From: Planctomycetota bacterium
Lineage (GTDB): Bacteria > Planctomycetota > DG-23 > SLPQ01
Assembly: GCA_021160625.1 (NCBI GenBank)
Contig: JAGHCE010000273.1
Span: 1 to 13,792 of the forward strand
DNA: 13,792 nucleotides
Direction of reading: 5' to 3'
Each line of letters starts with the position of its first letter. The stretch's first letter is position 1. The position numbers and the translations under genes are program-made. Below are positions 8,301-13,792 of this stretch, one piece after another. The notes beneath the pieces are model-generated. The model ran no database searches. It saw only the letters and a program-made list of their open reading frames with translations, and had not been told where the DNA came from.

Positions 8301-8375
8301 GTCCTGTCCTTCATTCAGAAACCGCTGCGGCTCGCCGACCTTTCGCGTCACGTCAACGAGGCCCTGGCAATCTAA
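5364..8375 (+). CDS. Membrane hybrid histidine kinase with PhnD/TtrS-like sensor (PAS-PAS-HK-REC)
   Basis: A 1003-residue hybrid sensor kinase. A signal peptide (1-31, ending LAQ) leads to a periplasmic domain at 37-310 of the PhnD phosphate/phosphonate-binding superfamily, closest in pattern to the TtrS tetrathionate sensor (YLTEHIPG, FAIVPL, DFVLANPFFY, DAGAVRT, HSTRSYPEWP, AGWTIPQNYQPV). One membrane segment (about 326-345) and a helical linker follow, then PAS domains at about 375-495 and 500-620. The kinase has GGVAHDFNN with phospho-accepting His644, NAR with Asn756, DTGVGM at 800-805 and GTGMGLA at 826-832. A REC domain (885-1003) carries Asp890/Asp891, phospho-acceptor Asp936, Ser964 and Lys986, so all catalytic parts look intact. 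ATG with AAGGGG seven bases upstream. The ligand is unknown: TtrS relatives sense oxidised sulfur, PhnD relatives phosphorus compounds. No response regulator with a DNA-binding domain lies nearby. Confidence 0.92.
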   Translation: MRRVGGRTLRAAVALLLAVCLLQFFSQSSLAQNGTVPVRVGVLAKCGAHRCLERWEPTARYLTEHIPGHSFAIVPLGYDQVNKAAERHEVDFVLANPFFYVGLEQFYGAGRIATLKNRYDGEATSRYGGMVFCRAERTDIVHLADLKGKTFMAVERRSFGGWLAVWRELKERGIDPKRDFTSLKFAGRHDAVVYAVLAGEADAGAVRTNTLAHLLQEGRIQADDFHVIHEHGGTQPKLPFTHSTRSYPEWPMAKLKDTSNDLAEKVAAALVTMPPESAAAAAAGCAGWTIPQNYQPVRECLKELRVAPYEDYGRVPPREVLRQYWPWLAALGALAAAVVLFAMRMAALNRKLRDALEGQRSELAEREHAEAKLHKSREEYRTLVNNLPKGLYRNTPGPEGRFLMANPAFAQMFGYDSVEEFLKVRVCDLYLTPREREAFSDKLLSKGRLAAEELRLVKKDGMPIWAAVTAHIVHNEEGGIKYIDGMIEDITERKHAQEALRESEQQYRAVVEDLPVLVCTFRSDGTITFVNETYCRYFGKKSEELVGKSFSMLIPEEDRAFVDSQFGSLTTDRPVVTYEHRVIAADGGVRWQRWTDRAIFDDDGRVVSFESIGEDITEERSLREQLQQAEKLEALGQIAGGVAHDFNNQLVAVMGYADLLKSALAGKPELRGYADMILHASQRSADLAKQFLAFARKGKYESAPVNIHGVIAEVVSLLGRSIDKRITIKQNLEAEPPTAMGDATQLQSAFLNLAINARDAMPKGGELAFGTEVITLDEHYCRDHPYEITPGRYIQVSISDTGVGMDADTQKHIFEPFFTTKKDDRGTGMGLAAVYGTIKNHKGSISVYSEVDRGTTFRIFLPLADDQCKSVSVDTAVLPVVTPASILIVDDEESVRDVIAVMLTSLGHKVVTCHNGAEAVEYYRRAWRNIDLVILDMVMPQLTGGEMFAAMKNINPAIKAILVSGYTVDGEAQDILNNGVLSFIQKPLRLADLSRHVNEALAI

Positions 8376-8445
8376 TCCATCCGCCCGGACCAAAAGCCAC
8401 CCCGCCGGGTGCCCCTCCACAGCGCAGAAAGAGGGCAAAGCCCCC

Positions 8446-8475
8446 CACTGGTGGACAAGTCACCCGTGCCACATA
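8446..8475. repeat. 30-bp imperfect palindrome, copy 1
   Basis: It matches the element at 8555-8584 at 27 of 30 bases. Its ends, CACTGG and CCCGTG, are nearly complementary; the second copy has the perfect form. It is preceded by a GGGC-AAA-GCCC hairpin at about 8432-8444, a degenerate relative of the G-rich hairpin in the 67-bp repeat downstream. Confidence 0.7.
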
Positions 8476-8485
8476 ACATCGGTAG

Positions 8486-8505
8486 GGGCGCGATTCATCG
8501 CGCCC
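8486..8505. repeat. Perfect palindrome, 9-bp arms, GC-rich
   Basis: GGGCGCGAT at 8486-8494 pairs exactly with ATCGCGCCC at 8497-8505 across a two-base loop. It is followed directly by the first copy of the AAGGTCAGTTG 11-mer (8510-8520). Confidence 0.75.
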
Positions 8506-8526
8506 GCGGAAGGTCAGTTGTGTAGG

Positions 8527-8542
8527 GTGCGCTTTAGCGCAC
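8527..8542. repeat. Perfect palindrome, 7-bp arms
   Basis: GTGCGCT at 8527-8533 pairs with AGCGCAC at 8536-8542 across two bases. It is preceded by GTAG, like the palindrome at 8486, so both may belong to one repeat family with compensatory changes in the arms. Confidence 0.7.
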
Positions 8543-8554
8543 GCGGAATAGTAT

Positions 8555-8584
8555 CACTGGCGGACAAGCCACCAGTGCCACATA
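8555..8584. repeat. 30-bp imperfect palindrome, copy 2
   Basis: Second copy of the element at 8446-8475. Here the outer arms CACTGG and CCAGTG are exactly complementary and the inner GG and CC also pair, giving a hairpin with a short loop. It ends in the same CCACATA as copy 1. Confidence 0.7.
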
Positions 8585-8607
8585 GCCTTTCGCAAGGTCA
8601 GTTGATT

Positions 8608-8626
8608 CCCGGCACAACGTGCCGGG
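8608..8626. repeat. Perfect palindrome, 8-bp arms, AAC loop
   Basis: CCCGGCAC at 8608-8615 pairs with GTGCCGGG at 8619-8626 across AAC. The same AAC loop occurs in the ACGGGC-AAC-GCCCGT hairpin inside the 67-bp repeats. It follows the second AAGGTCAGTTG copy. Confidence 0.72.
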
Positions 8627-8635
8627 CTCGTTAGC

Positions 8636-8796
8636 AAAAAGGGGGCTAAGCCCTCCGGAAGGTCAGTTGATTGCTACGGGCAACGCCCGTGGCCCCCATA
8701 GTAAAAAGGGGGCGAAGCCCTCCGGAAGGTCAGTTGATTGCCTCGGGCAACGCCCGTGGCCCCCATAGCAAAAAGGGGGCGAAGCCCTCCGGAAGG
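8636..8796. repeat. 67-bp tandem repeat, about 2.4 copies
   Basis: Unit 1 (8636-8702) and unit 2 (8703-8769) match at 63 of 67 bases, and a third partial unit (8770-8796) stops after CCGGAAGG. Each unit begins AAAAAGGGGGC, carries the AAGGTCAGTTG 11-mer and contains a hairpin CGGGC-AAC-GCCCG. The end of each unit (GCCCCC) can also pair with GGGGGC of the next, so alternative folds are possible. Confidence 0.85.
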
Positions 8797-8953
8797 CTTG
8801 CGCTGTGTAGTATATTTCAGGTAGGGGCCGGCCCTGTGTTTTCCTGCTTCCTGCGGGGCAACCTGCCGGCTTCTCAAGGGGTGGATGGCAATGCTGCGGT
8901 GCAGGCGGGTGATACGGGATACGCCTGCGCGCCTGCGCACAGAGGGACTGAAA

Positions 8954-11900
8954 GTGTGCAATCTCGCGAAGCGCGCGCTCAGACTGGGCGCTGCGATAGC
9001 GGTTCTCGTCGTCCTCGTCGGCTCTCCCGCCTGCTTGGGGGAGGCCGACAAACACGACATTCCCATTACTGTCGGCGTCCTGGCCAAGCGTGGGCCCGAG
9101 CGCTGCCTTGAGAAATGGGGGCCGACGGCTGATTATCTCTCGGAGGCGATTCCGGGCTATTCCTTTGCCATTGTGCCTCTGGACTATGCCAAAGTCACAC
9201 CAGCTGTCAAACGTCAGGACATTGACTTCATCCTGGCCGATCCTTTCTTCTACGTGAGCTTAGAGCACTCCTATGGTGTCAGCCGGATTGTGACGCTCAA
9301 GAACCTGCGAATGGGCAAAGCGTACACGGTTTTCGGCGGCGTTATTTTCTACCGCGCCGGCCGCAGCGATATCAAGCATCTCCGCGACTTCAAGGGAAAA
9401 GTCGTTATGGGCGTGGAGGAGACGTCCCTGGGCGGCTGGCTTGCGCAGTGGCGGGAGATAAAGGAAGCTGGGATCGACCCGCACAGGGACTTCGCCGACT
9501 TGCGATTCGGCGGCACGCAGGACGCGGTCGTCTACGCCGTCGGCGACGGCAAGGTCGACGCAGGCTGCATCCGGACGGATATGCTCGAGCGAATGGATAG
9601 GGAGGGGAAAATTCGCATCGAGGACTTCGCCGTGATACACGAACACGGCGGCGGAGAATCCGAAGAAGGCGAAAACGCCCATATGCCGTTTTTGCACTCG
9701 ACTCGCTCCTACCCGGAATGGCCGTTCGCGAAGCTCAGGGGCACGTCCGATGACCTGGCGGAAAAGGTGGCGGCTGCCCTGATGACGATGCCGCGTGAGA
9801 GCCCTGCGGCAAAAGCCGCAATGTGCGCCGGCTGGACGATCCCGCACAACTACCAGCCCGTCGACGAGTGCCTGAAGTATCTCCGTGTCGGCCCCTACCG
9901 GGATTACGGAAAGGCCACGCTGCTGGATATGTTGCGGCACTACTGGTACTGGCTGGCTGGAGTGGCGGCTCTGGGCCTTGCCGGCCTCGCGGTTGCAGTC
10001 CACACGTCGCGTCTCAACCGCAGCCTTAGTCACGCCCTGGAAGAACAGGAAAAGGATCTCTCCGAGCGCGAGCAGGCCAAGGAAGCGCTAAGGGAAAGCG
10101 AAGAGATGTTCCGAACGATCACCGCCGCGGCCAATGATGCGGTCATTATGATGGACAGTGCCGGGAACATCCGCTTCTGGAACAGGGCGGCCGAAACAAT
10201 CTTCGGGTATCCCGCAGGGGAGATTATCGGCAAGCCGCTGCATAAAACACTTGCACCCGGCCGGTACTATAAAGATTTCCAGAGGGGTTTTGCGGGTTTT
10301 ATGAAATCCGGGACGGGTGCAGCAGTCGGACAAACCGTTGAACTTATGGCGTTGCGCAAGGACGGCAGCGAATTCCCATCTGAGCTTTCGCTCTCCGCAG
10401 TGCAGATTAACGGCAAGTGGAACGCCGTTGGAATAGTGCGGGACGTTACCGAGCGCAAGCGCGCCGAAGAGGCCGTACGGCAGGCCAGGGACGAGGCCGA
10501 GGCCGCCAACCGCGAACTTGAGAGTGCCATCGAAAAGGCCAACGCTCTGGCGGTGGAGGCCTCCGGCGCCAGCACGGCCAAGAGCGCGTTTCTCGCCAAT
10601 ATGAGCCACGAAATCCGCACGCCTATGAACGGAGTCATCGGGATGACCGGGCTCCTACTTGACACCGAGCTGACCGACGAGCAGCGCGACTACGCGGAAA
10701 CCGTTCGAAGCAGCGCCGAGGCGCTCCTGGAGATTATCAATGACATCCTTGACTTTTCCAAGATCGAAGCGGAGAAGGCCGAGCTCGAGACGATCGACTT
10801 CGACCTGCGCACGACGCTCGAAGGTCTAAGCGACATAGTGGCGGTGAAGGCTCAGGAAAAGGGCCTCGAATTCGTCTGCCTGGTCGACTCGGAGGTCCCC
10901 TCGCTTCTCAGCGGCGATCCCGGCCGCCTGCGCCAGGTTCTCATCAACCTTGTTGGTAACGCGGTGAAGTTCACCTCGCAGGGGGAAGTGGCCATTTGGG
11001 TCACATTGGAAAAGGAGGATTCCAAGAGTGCCGTGGTGCGCTTCGCCGTAAGCGACACAGGCATCGGCATCCCGCCTGAGAAGATAGAGAGTCTCTTTGA
11101 GGCGTTCAGCCAGGCCGACGCCACAACCACCCGCAAGTACGGCGGAACCGGGCTTGGGCTTGCCATTTCCAAGCGGATCGTGGAGATGATGGGCGGCCGG
11201 CTGGTCGCCGAAAGCGAAGAGGGGCACGGTTCCAAGTTCTCGTTTGCCGTGCGCTTCGACAAACAGCCTGCGGGCAGGGAGCCTGTCCTCGACATAGATG
11301 AGGACATTCGCGGCAGGCGAATTCTTATTGTCGACGACAACGAGACAGGCCGCCTGGCACTGACGGGGATACTGCGTTCCTGGGGGTGCCGCTGCGAAGG
11401 TGCGCCAAGCGGCGAGGCCGCCCTGGAGAAACTGCGCGCCGCCGTGGCCGAAGGGGACCCCTTCGAAGTCGCCGTCCTGGATATGGTTATGCCTGAGATG
11501 GACGGCAAAATGCTGGGCGAGAAGATCAAGTCAGACCCGGATTTACAGGAAACCGTCCTCGTGATGATGACCGGTTTCGGAAAACGCGGCGACGCGGCGG
11601 CCCTTGAGAAAATCGGTTTCTCCGCATATATGAGAAAGCCTATCAGGCAGTCGCAGCTACGCGACTGCATTCAGGCGGCGCTCGGCCGCAAATCCCAGGG
11701 TGCCAAAGGGGCAGGGGGGACGCTCGTCACGAGGCATACCTTAGCCGAGGCGCACAAGAGCAGGGTCCGTATCCTGGTTGCCGAGGACATTGAGACAAAC
11801 CGGAAGGTGGCACTCAAACTCCTGGAGAAGCTCGGATACAGGGCCGACGCAGTGGCAAACGGGCGGGAGGCCGTCGAAGCACTCAAGACAACTGCCTACG

Positions 11901-12553
11901 ATATCGTCTTTATGGACGTTCAGATGCCGGAAATGGACGGCTTTACCGCCACTCGGGCGATCCGGGACGAGGCCTCCGGCGTCCTCAATCACGATACGGT
12001 CGTCGTCGCAATGACGGCTCACGCAATGAAAGGCGACCGCGAGGACTGCCTGGAGGCCGGGATGAACGACTACATCTCCAAGCCGCTGCGGTCGGAGGCG
12101 CTCGCCGAGGTGATTGCGAAGTGGGCCTTCCGGGAAAAGCCGCCGCAAGAGGAGCCCTCGCAAGAGAAGCCGTCACAAGAGGATTCTCCGCAAGAGAGCC
12201 GCCCGCCGGAGCCGGCCGGGCCGGAAGAAATCGCCTTCGACAGAACCGACCTTATGGACCGTCTCGACGGCGACGAGGAGTTCCTCCGGGAGATTGTGGC
12301 CGCATTCATAGCCGATGCGCCCCGCCAGATTGACGGCTTAAGAGATGCCCTGGCCGACGGAGACGCCGCCGAGGTGCGCAGGCGCGCCCACGCCCTCAAA
12401 GGTGCTTCGGCCAACATCTCCGCCGTCTGGATGCAGCGGGTGTCACTGGAAATGGAGATGGCGGGCGAGGCAGGCGACCTTGAAAAGGCGGCTTTCCTTC
12501 TCGAAAGACTCTCGCAGGAATTCGAAACGTTCAAGAGCGTCGCAGTCGTGTGA
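8954..12553 (+). CDS. Membrane hybrid histidine kinase with PhnD/TtrS-like sensor (PAS-HK-REC-REC-Hpt)
   Basis: A 1199-residue multi-step phosphorelay sensor. From the GTG at 8954 (AGAGGG seven bases upstream) it has a normal signal peptide (1-29), and its sensor aligns residue for residue with the upstream kinase; an ATG at 8885 would add 23 Arg-rich residues. The periplasmic PhnD/TtrS-like domain (37-316) carries a six-residue acidic insertion near 234-243. A membrane segment lies at about 331-350 and a PAS domain at 380-500. HisKA has SHEIRTPMNG with His552; HATPase has Asn669, DTGIGI (701-706) and GTGLGLA (731-737). REC1 (789-910) has Asp794/Asp795, phospho-acceptor Asp843 and Lys895; REC2 (938-1055) has Glu944/Asp945, Asp988 and Lys1043. 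A Pro/Gln/Glu linker leads to an Hpt domain (about 1100-1199) with His1146 in HALKG. All phosphotransfer residues look intact. The ligand and the final regulator are unknown. Confidence 0.92.
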   Translation: MCNLAKRALRLGAAIAVLVVLVGSPACLGEADKHDIPITVGVLAKRGPERCLEKWGPTADYLSEAIPGYSFAIVPLDYAKVTPAVKRQDIDFILADPFFYVSLEHSYGVSRIVTLKNLRMGKAYTVFGGVIFYRAGRSDIKHLRDFKGKVVMGVEETSLGGWLAQWREIKEAGIDPHRDFADLRFGGTQDAVVYAVGDGKVDAGCIRTDMLERMDREGKIRIEDFAVIHEHGGGESEEGENAHMPFLHSTRSYPEWPFAKLRGTSDDLAEKVAAALMTMPRESPAAKAAMCAGWTIPHNYQPVDECLKYLRVGPYRDYGKATLLDMLRHYWYWLAGVAALGLAGLAVAVHTSRLNRSLSHALEEQEKDLSEREQAKEALRESEEMFRTITAAANDAVIMMDSAGNIRFWNRAAETIFGYPAGEIIGKPLHKTLAPGRYYKDFQRGFAGFMKSGTGAAVGQTVELMALRKDGSEFPSELSLSAVQINGKWNAVGIVRDVTERKRAEEAVRQARDEAEAANRELESAIEKANALAVEASGASTAKSAFLANMSHEIRTPMNGVIGMTGLLLDTELTDEQRDYAETVRSSAEALLEIINDILDFSKIEAEKAELETIDFDLRTTLEGLSDIVAVKAQEKGLEFVCLVDSEVPSLLSGDPGRLRQVLINLVGNAVKFTSQGEVAIWVTLEKEDSKSAVVRFAVSDTGIGIPPEKIESLFEAFSQADATTTRKYGGTGLGLAISKRIVEMMGGRLVAESEEGHGSKFSFAVRFDKQPAGREPVLDIDEDIRGRRILIVDDNETGRLALTGILRSWGCRCEGAPSGEAALEKLRAAVAEGDPFEVAVLDMVMPEMDGKMLGEKIKSDPDLQETVLVMMTGFGKRGDAAALEKIGFSAYMRKPIRQSQLRDCIQAALGRKSQGAKGAGGTLVTRHTLAEAHKSRVRILVAEDIETNRKVALKLLEKLGYRADAVANGREAVEALKTTAYDIVFMDVQMPEMDGFTATRAIRDEASGVLNHDTVVVAMTAHAMKGDREDCLEAGMNDYISKPLRSEALAEVIAKWAFREKPPQEEPSQEKPSQEDSPQESRPPEPAGPEEIAFDRTDLMDRLDGDEEFLREIVAAFIADAPRQIDGLRDALADGDAAEVRRRAHALKGASANISAVWMQRVSLEMEMAGEAGDLEKAAFLLERLSQEFETFKSVAVV
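12146..12196 (+). repeat. 15-bp tandem repeat inside the REC2-Hpt linker
   Basis: CAAGAG recurs at 12146, 12161, 12176 and 12191, exactly 15 bases apart, encoding a Pro/Ser-Gln-Glu pentapeptide series (linker residues 1064-1081). As 15 is a multiple of three, gain or loss of units would keep the frame and change only linker length. Confidence 0.75.
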
Positions 12554-12902
12554 GCGTCTCCGCCGGAGTTCGGCTCGGCGATATATGTTAGCCGTCGGCG
12601 CCGTTTTCCGGCTTTTCACAAGCAATGGTTCTTGGAGTTGACGTCGCCGGCTCACCATCGACACACTCCTGCAAAGCCCCGTCAAATAAAGCCCCTGCCG
12701 ACTGTCGACCGAGTTTCTCAGACGGTGTCGCTGCCGCCTTTTGCCTGCTGTTTGTGTGAGTTGGCGCTTGACACGTTGCTTATACTACACGTGGGGAATG
12801 GTGCCGGGTAAGTCAATCGTGGAGCCGAAAGCCCGCTGTGTCAGGCTGTTGCGGGGGGAAGGCTTACCTTTTCGACCTTTGTTTCGGAAAAGGAGATTGG
12901 TC
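12554..12902 (+). other. Non-coding region before the surface protein gene
   Basis: No convincing gene lies in these 349 bases. A frame at 12741-13007 spans part of it but has no recognisable product before 12903. A TTGACA at 12768 and a TATACT at 12781 are only seven bases apart, too close for an ordinary sigma-70 promoter. A hairpin at 12867-12893 overlaps the ribosome-binding site at its end. No strong terminator is visible after the kinase gene. Confidence 0.6.
12867..12893 (+). promoter_or_regulatory. Hairpin overlapping the AGGAG ribosome-binding site
   Basis: CCTTTTC at 12867-12873 is the exact reverse complement of GAAAAGG at 12887-12893, with a 13-base loop. The 3' arm covers part of the AGGAG at 12891-12895, so the fold could hide the ribosome-binding site of the next gene. 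A seven-pair A/T-rich stem is modest, so chance is possible. Confidence 0.35.
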
Positions 12903-12934
12903 GTGCTGAAAGAAACGCGTGGGGTAGTCGGGCG

Positions 12935-13792
12935 GTGCGGCGTGCACCCGGACGCCGCCGAATATTGGTACTTGAAGCCCTTGAGGAGCGCATCGCTCCG
13001 ACCATAGTCGTTGTGGGCTCACAGATTAGCTGGGCGGACTCCAACGGTGACGGCATTACCGTGGAATATTCGGGCCCCGCAGGTTCCTTTGTGAATGTGC
13101 TGAATGCCGCCGGAGGCGATATAGGACTTGCCTCCACAGGGAGTCTCTCCGGCGCCGAAGTCGTCTTGCCCGGTGACCTCGCCGGGGTAAAGGCGGGTAG
13201 TGTTACGGATTCCACTATCCTGGCAGGCGGCGACATTGGAGCAGTTCAGGCGAACCTTATATATGGAAGTCATATCCGGGCCGAGGGAATGCTTGAGAAG
13301 GTTCTCATCGGCAGTGCAGGGATGATGGACTCGAATCTCACGGGAATAGGCGGGATCGGCACCTTCATATCCCGCGGCTCGGTAGTGGGAAGCACGCTGA
13401 GTTCCCTTGACGACCCGAATCCAGGAGTAACGCCGCTCGGCGGCGGAGCTATCGGCAGCCTGCGTGCCGGCGAGCTCCACGGTGTCACGGTGGAGGCCCT
13501 GAAAGGCTTCGGATCGATCAAGGTGACGGGGGCCGTTTCCGATACGACCTTTGACGCGTGGCATTCGGACGCGGCATTGGGATATGACGTCGGCGGCGAC
13601 CTGGGAAGTTTCAGCACAAGGGCACTGGTTGGAAGCAGCGTGGAGGTCCTGGGCAATGTCGGCGCGGCGAAGATCGCCAATCCGGGCATTATCGGCGCCA
13701 GCCATATCAACGTGGGCGGCAATCTGGCAGCGCTGCAGGTTCGAGGAGGCATAAGCGACGCAAGCGAAATCCACGTTGCCGACAGCCTCACC
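12935..13792 (+). CDS. Planctomycete-type secreted surface protein with LEALEERIAP motif, 3' end outside window
   Basis: Frame 2 is open from 12812 to the window end. From the GTG at 12935 it encodes 286 residues without a stop. The start (MRRAPGRRR) is basic and is followed by ILVLEALEERIAP, the N-terminal signature of many large planctomycete extracellular proteins. The rest is rich in Gly, Ser, Val and Ile, with recurring GGDIG, GSxIxAxG and GxVxxSTL-like units, as in right-handed beta-helix or other repetitive beta proteins; there is no catalytic motif. The better ribosome-binding site AGGAG (12891-12895) serves a GTG at 12903 in another frame, whose short product ends at 13007. One extra G in the GGGG run at 12921-12924 would join the two frames, so the true start may be 12903 with an indel in between. 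The function is probably structural or adhesive at the cell surface (inference). Confidence 0.78.
   Translation, partial: MRRAPGRRRILVLEALEERIAPTIVVVGSQISWADSNGDGITVEYSGPAGSFVNVLNAAGGDIGLASTGSLSGAEVVLPGDLAGVKAGSVTDSTILAGGDIGAVQANLIYGSHIRAEGMLEKVLIGSAGMMDSNLTGIGGIGTFISRGSVVGSTLSSLDDPNPGVTPLGGGAIGSLRAGELHGVTVEALKGFGSIKVTGAVSDTTFDAWHSDAALGYDVGGDLGSFSTRALVGSSVEVLGNVGAAKIANPGIIGASHINVGGNLAALQVRGGISDASEIHVADSLT

Larger units (their letters stand above)
8376..8953 (+). other. Non-coding spacer packed with short palindromic repeats
   Basis: These 578 bases between the two sensor kinases have no supportable gene; frames crossing it merely translate repeats. From about 8429 to 8796 it is a patchwork of small palindromes, a 30-bp element in two copies, an 11-mer (AAGGTCAGTTG) in four copies at 8510, 8594, 8659 and 8726, and a 67-bp tandem repeat. 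The remaining 8797-8953 contains no clear promoter. Such dense mosaics resemble REP/BIME-type or small MITE-like elements (inference). Confidence 0.75.

Noticed and set aside
8429..8796. A CRISPR array
   Set aside because: Spacing between the repeated 11-mers is irregular, the repeats are too short, the intervening DNA is palindromic or repeated rather than unique, and no cas gene is nearby.
8797..8814. A shared CTTG-N10-TATA pattern before the second kinase (8797) and before the surface protein gene (12767)
   Set aside because: Two occurrences of so few fixed bases can be chance, and the spacing matches no sigma factor I know well.
8885..8953. An ATG start at 8885 for the second sensor kinase
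   Set aside because: It would put 23 Arg-rich residues before a normal signal peptide. The GTG at 8954 has a good ribosome-binding site and matches the first kinase residue for residue. The ATG also has a G-rich sequence before it, so it is not fully excluded.
8671..9111. An open frame running from the repeats into the second kinase gene
   Set aside because: It translates the 67-bp repeat and then the kinase gene out of frame, with no domain evidence.
12590..12616. A rho-independent terminator after the second kinase gene
   Set aside because: The GCCG/CGGC stem is short, the loop is large, and only four T residues follow.

Overview
The window looks like chromosomal DNA of a GC-rich Gram-negative bacterium, most likely a planctomycete. 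The clearest clue is the last gene: an Arg-rich N-terminus, an LEALEERIAP motif and a long Gly/Ser-rich repeat region, a type I know from planctomycete secreted surface proteins. Two very large PhnD/TtrS-like hybrid kinases and a mosaic of short palindromic repeats fit that assignment. The lineage is inference from gene content; no rRNA or tRNA is present to confirm it. All genes I can support lie on the + strand.

Region 1 (1-4988) is a tight five-gene run: (i) the 3' part of a gene joining a Ppx/GppA-type HD domain to a CHAD domain, (ii) a thymidylate-kinase-fold P-loop kinase, (iii) a second such kinase whose Walker A lysine is arginine, (iv) a ROK sugar-kinase-type protein fused to a C-terminal Mth938-like (DUF498) domain, and (v) a free-standing Ppx/GppA-type HD domain. 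CHAD domains bind polyphosphate, and Ppx/GppA proteins act on polyphosphate or (p)ppGpp, so the run suggests a polyphosphate or phosphate-storage module. The two kinases lack the usual dTMP-kinase signatures, so their substrate is open. This is the best candidate for an undescribed system in the window.

Region 2 (4989-12553) starts with a good sigma-70-type promoter and a structured leader. It holds two giant membrane hybrid histidine kinases. Their periplasmic PhnD/TtrS-like sensor domains are about 60% identical by hand count, but their signalling halves differ completely: PAS-PAS-HisKA(DFNN)-HATPase-REC in the first, PAS-HisKA-HATPase-REC-REC-Hpt in the second. Between them lies about 580 bp of non-coding DNA filled with short palindromes, a punctuating 11-mer and a 67-bp tandem repeat. 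No DNA-binding response regulator is present, so the output is outside the window.

Region 3 (12554-13792) is a non-coding stretch followed by the 5' part of the surface protein, open to the window edge. Its best ribosome-binding site and start codon are in a different frame from the body of the gene, which suggests a one-base indel or a weaker internal start.
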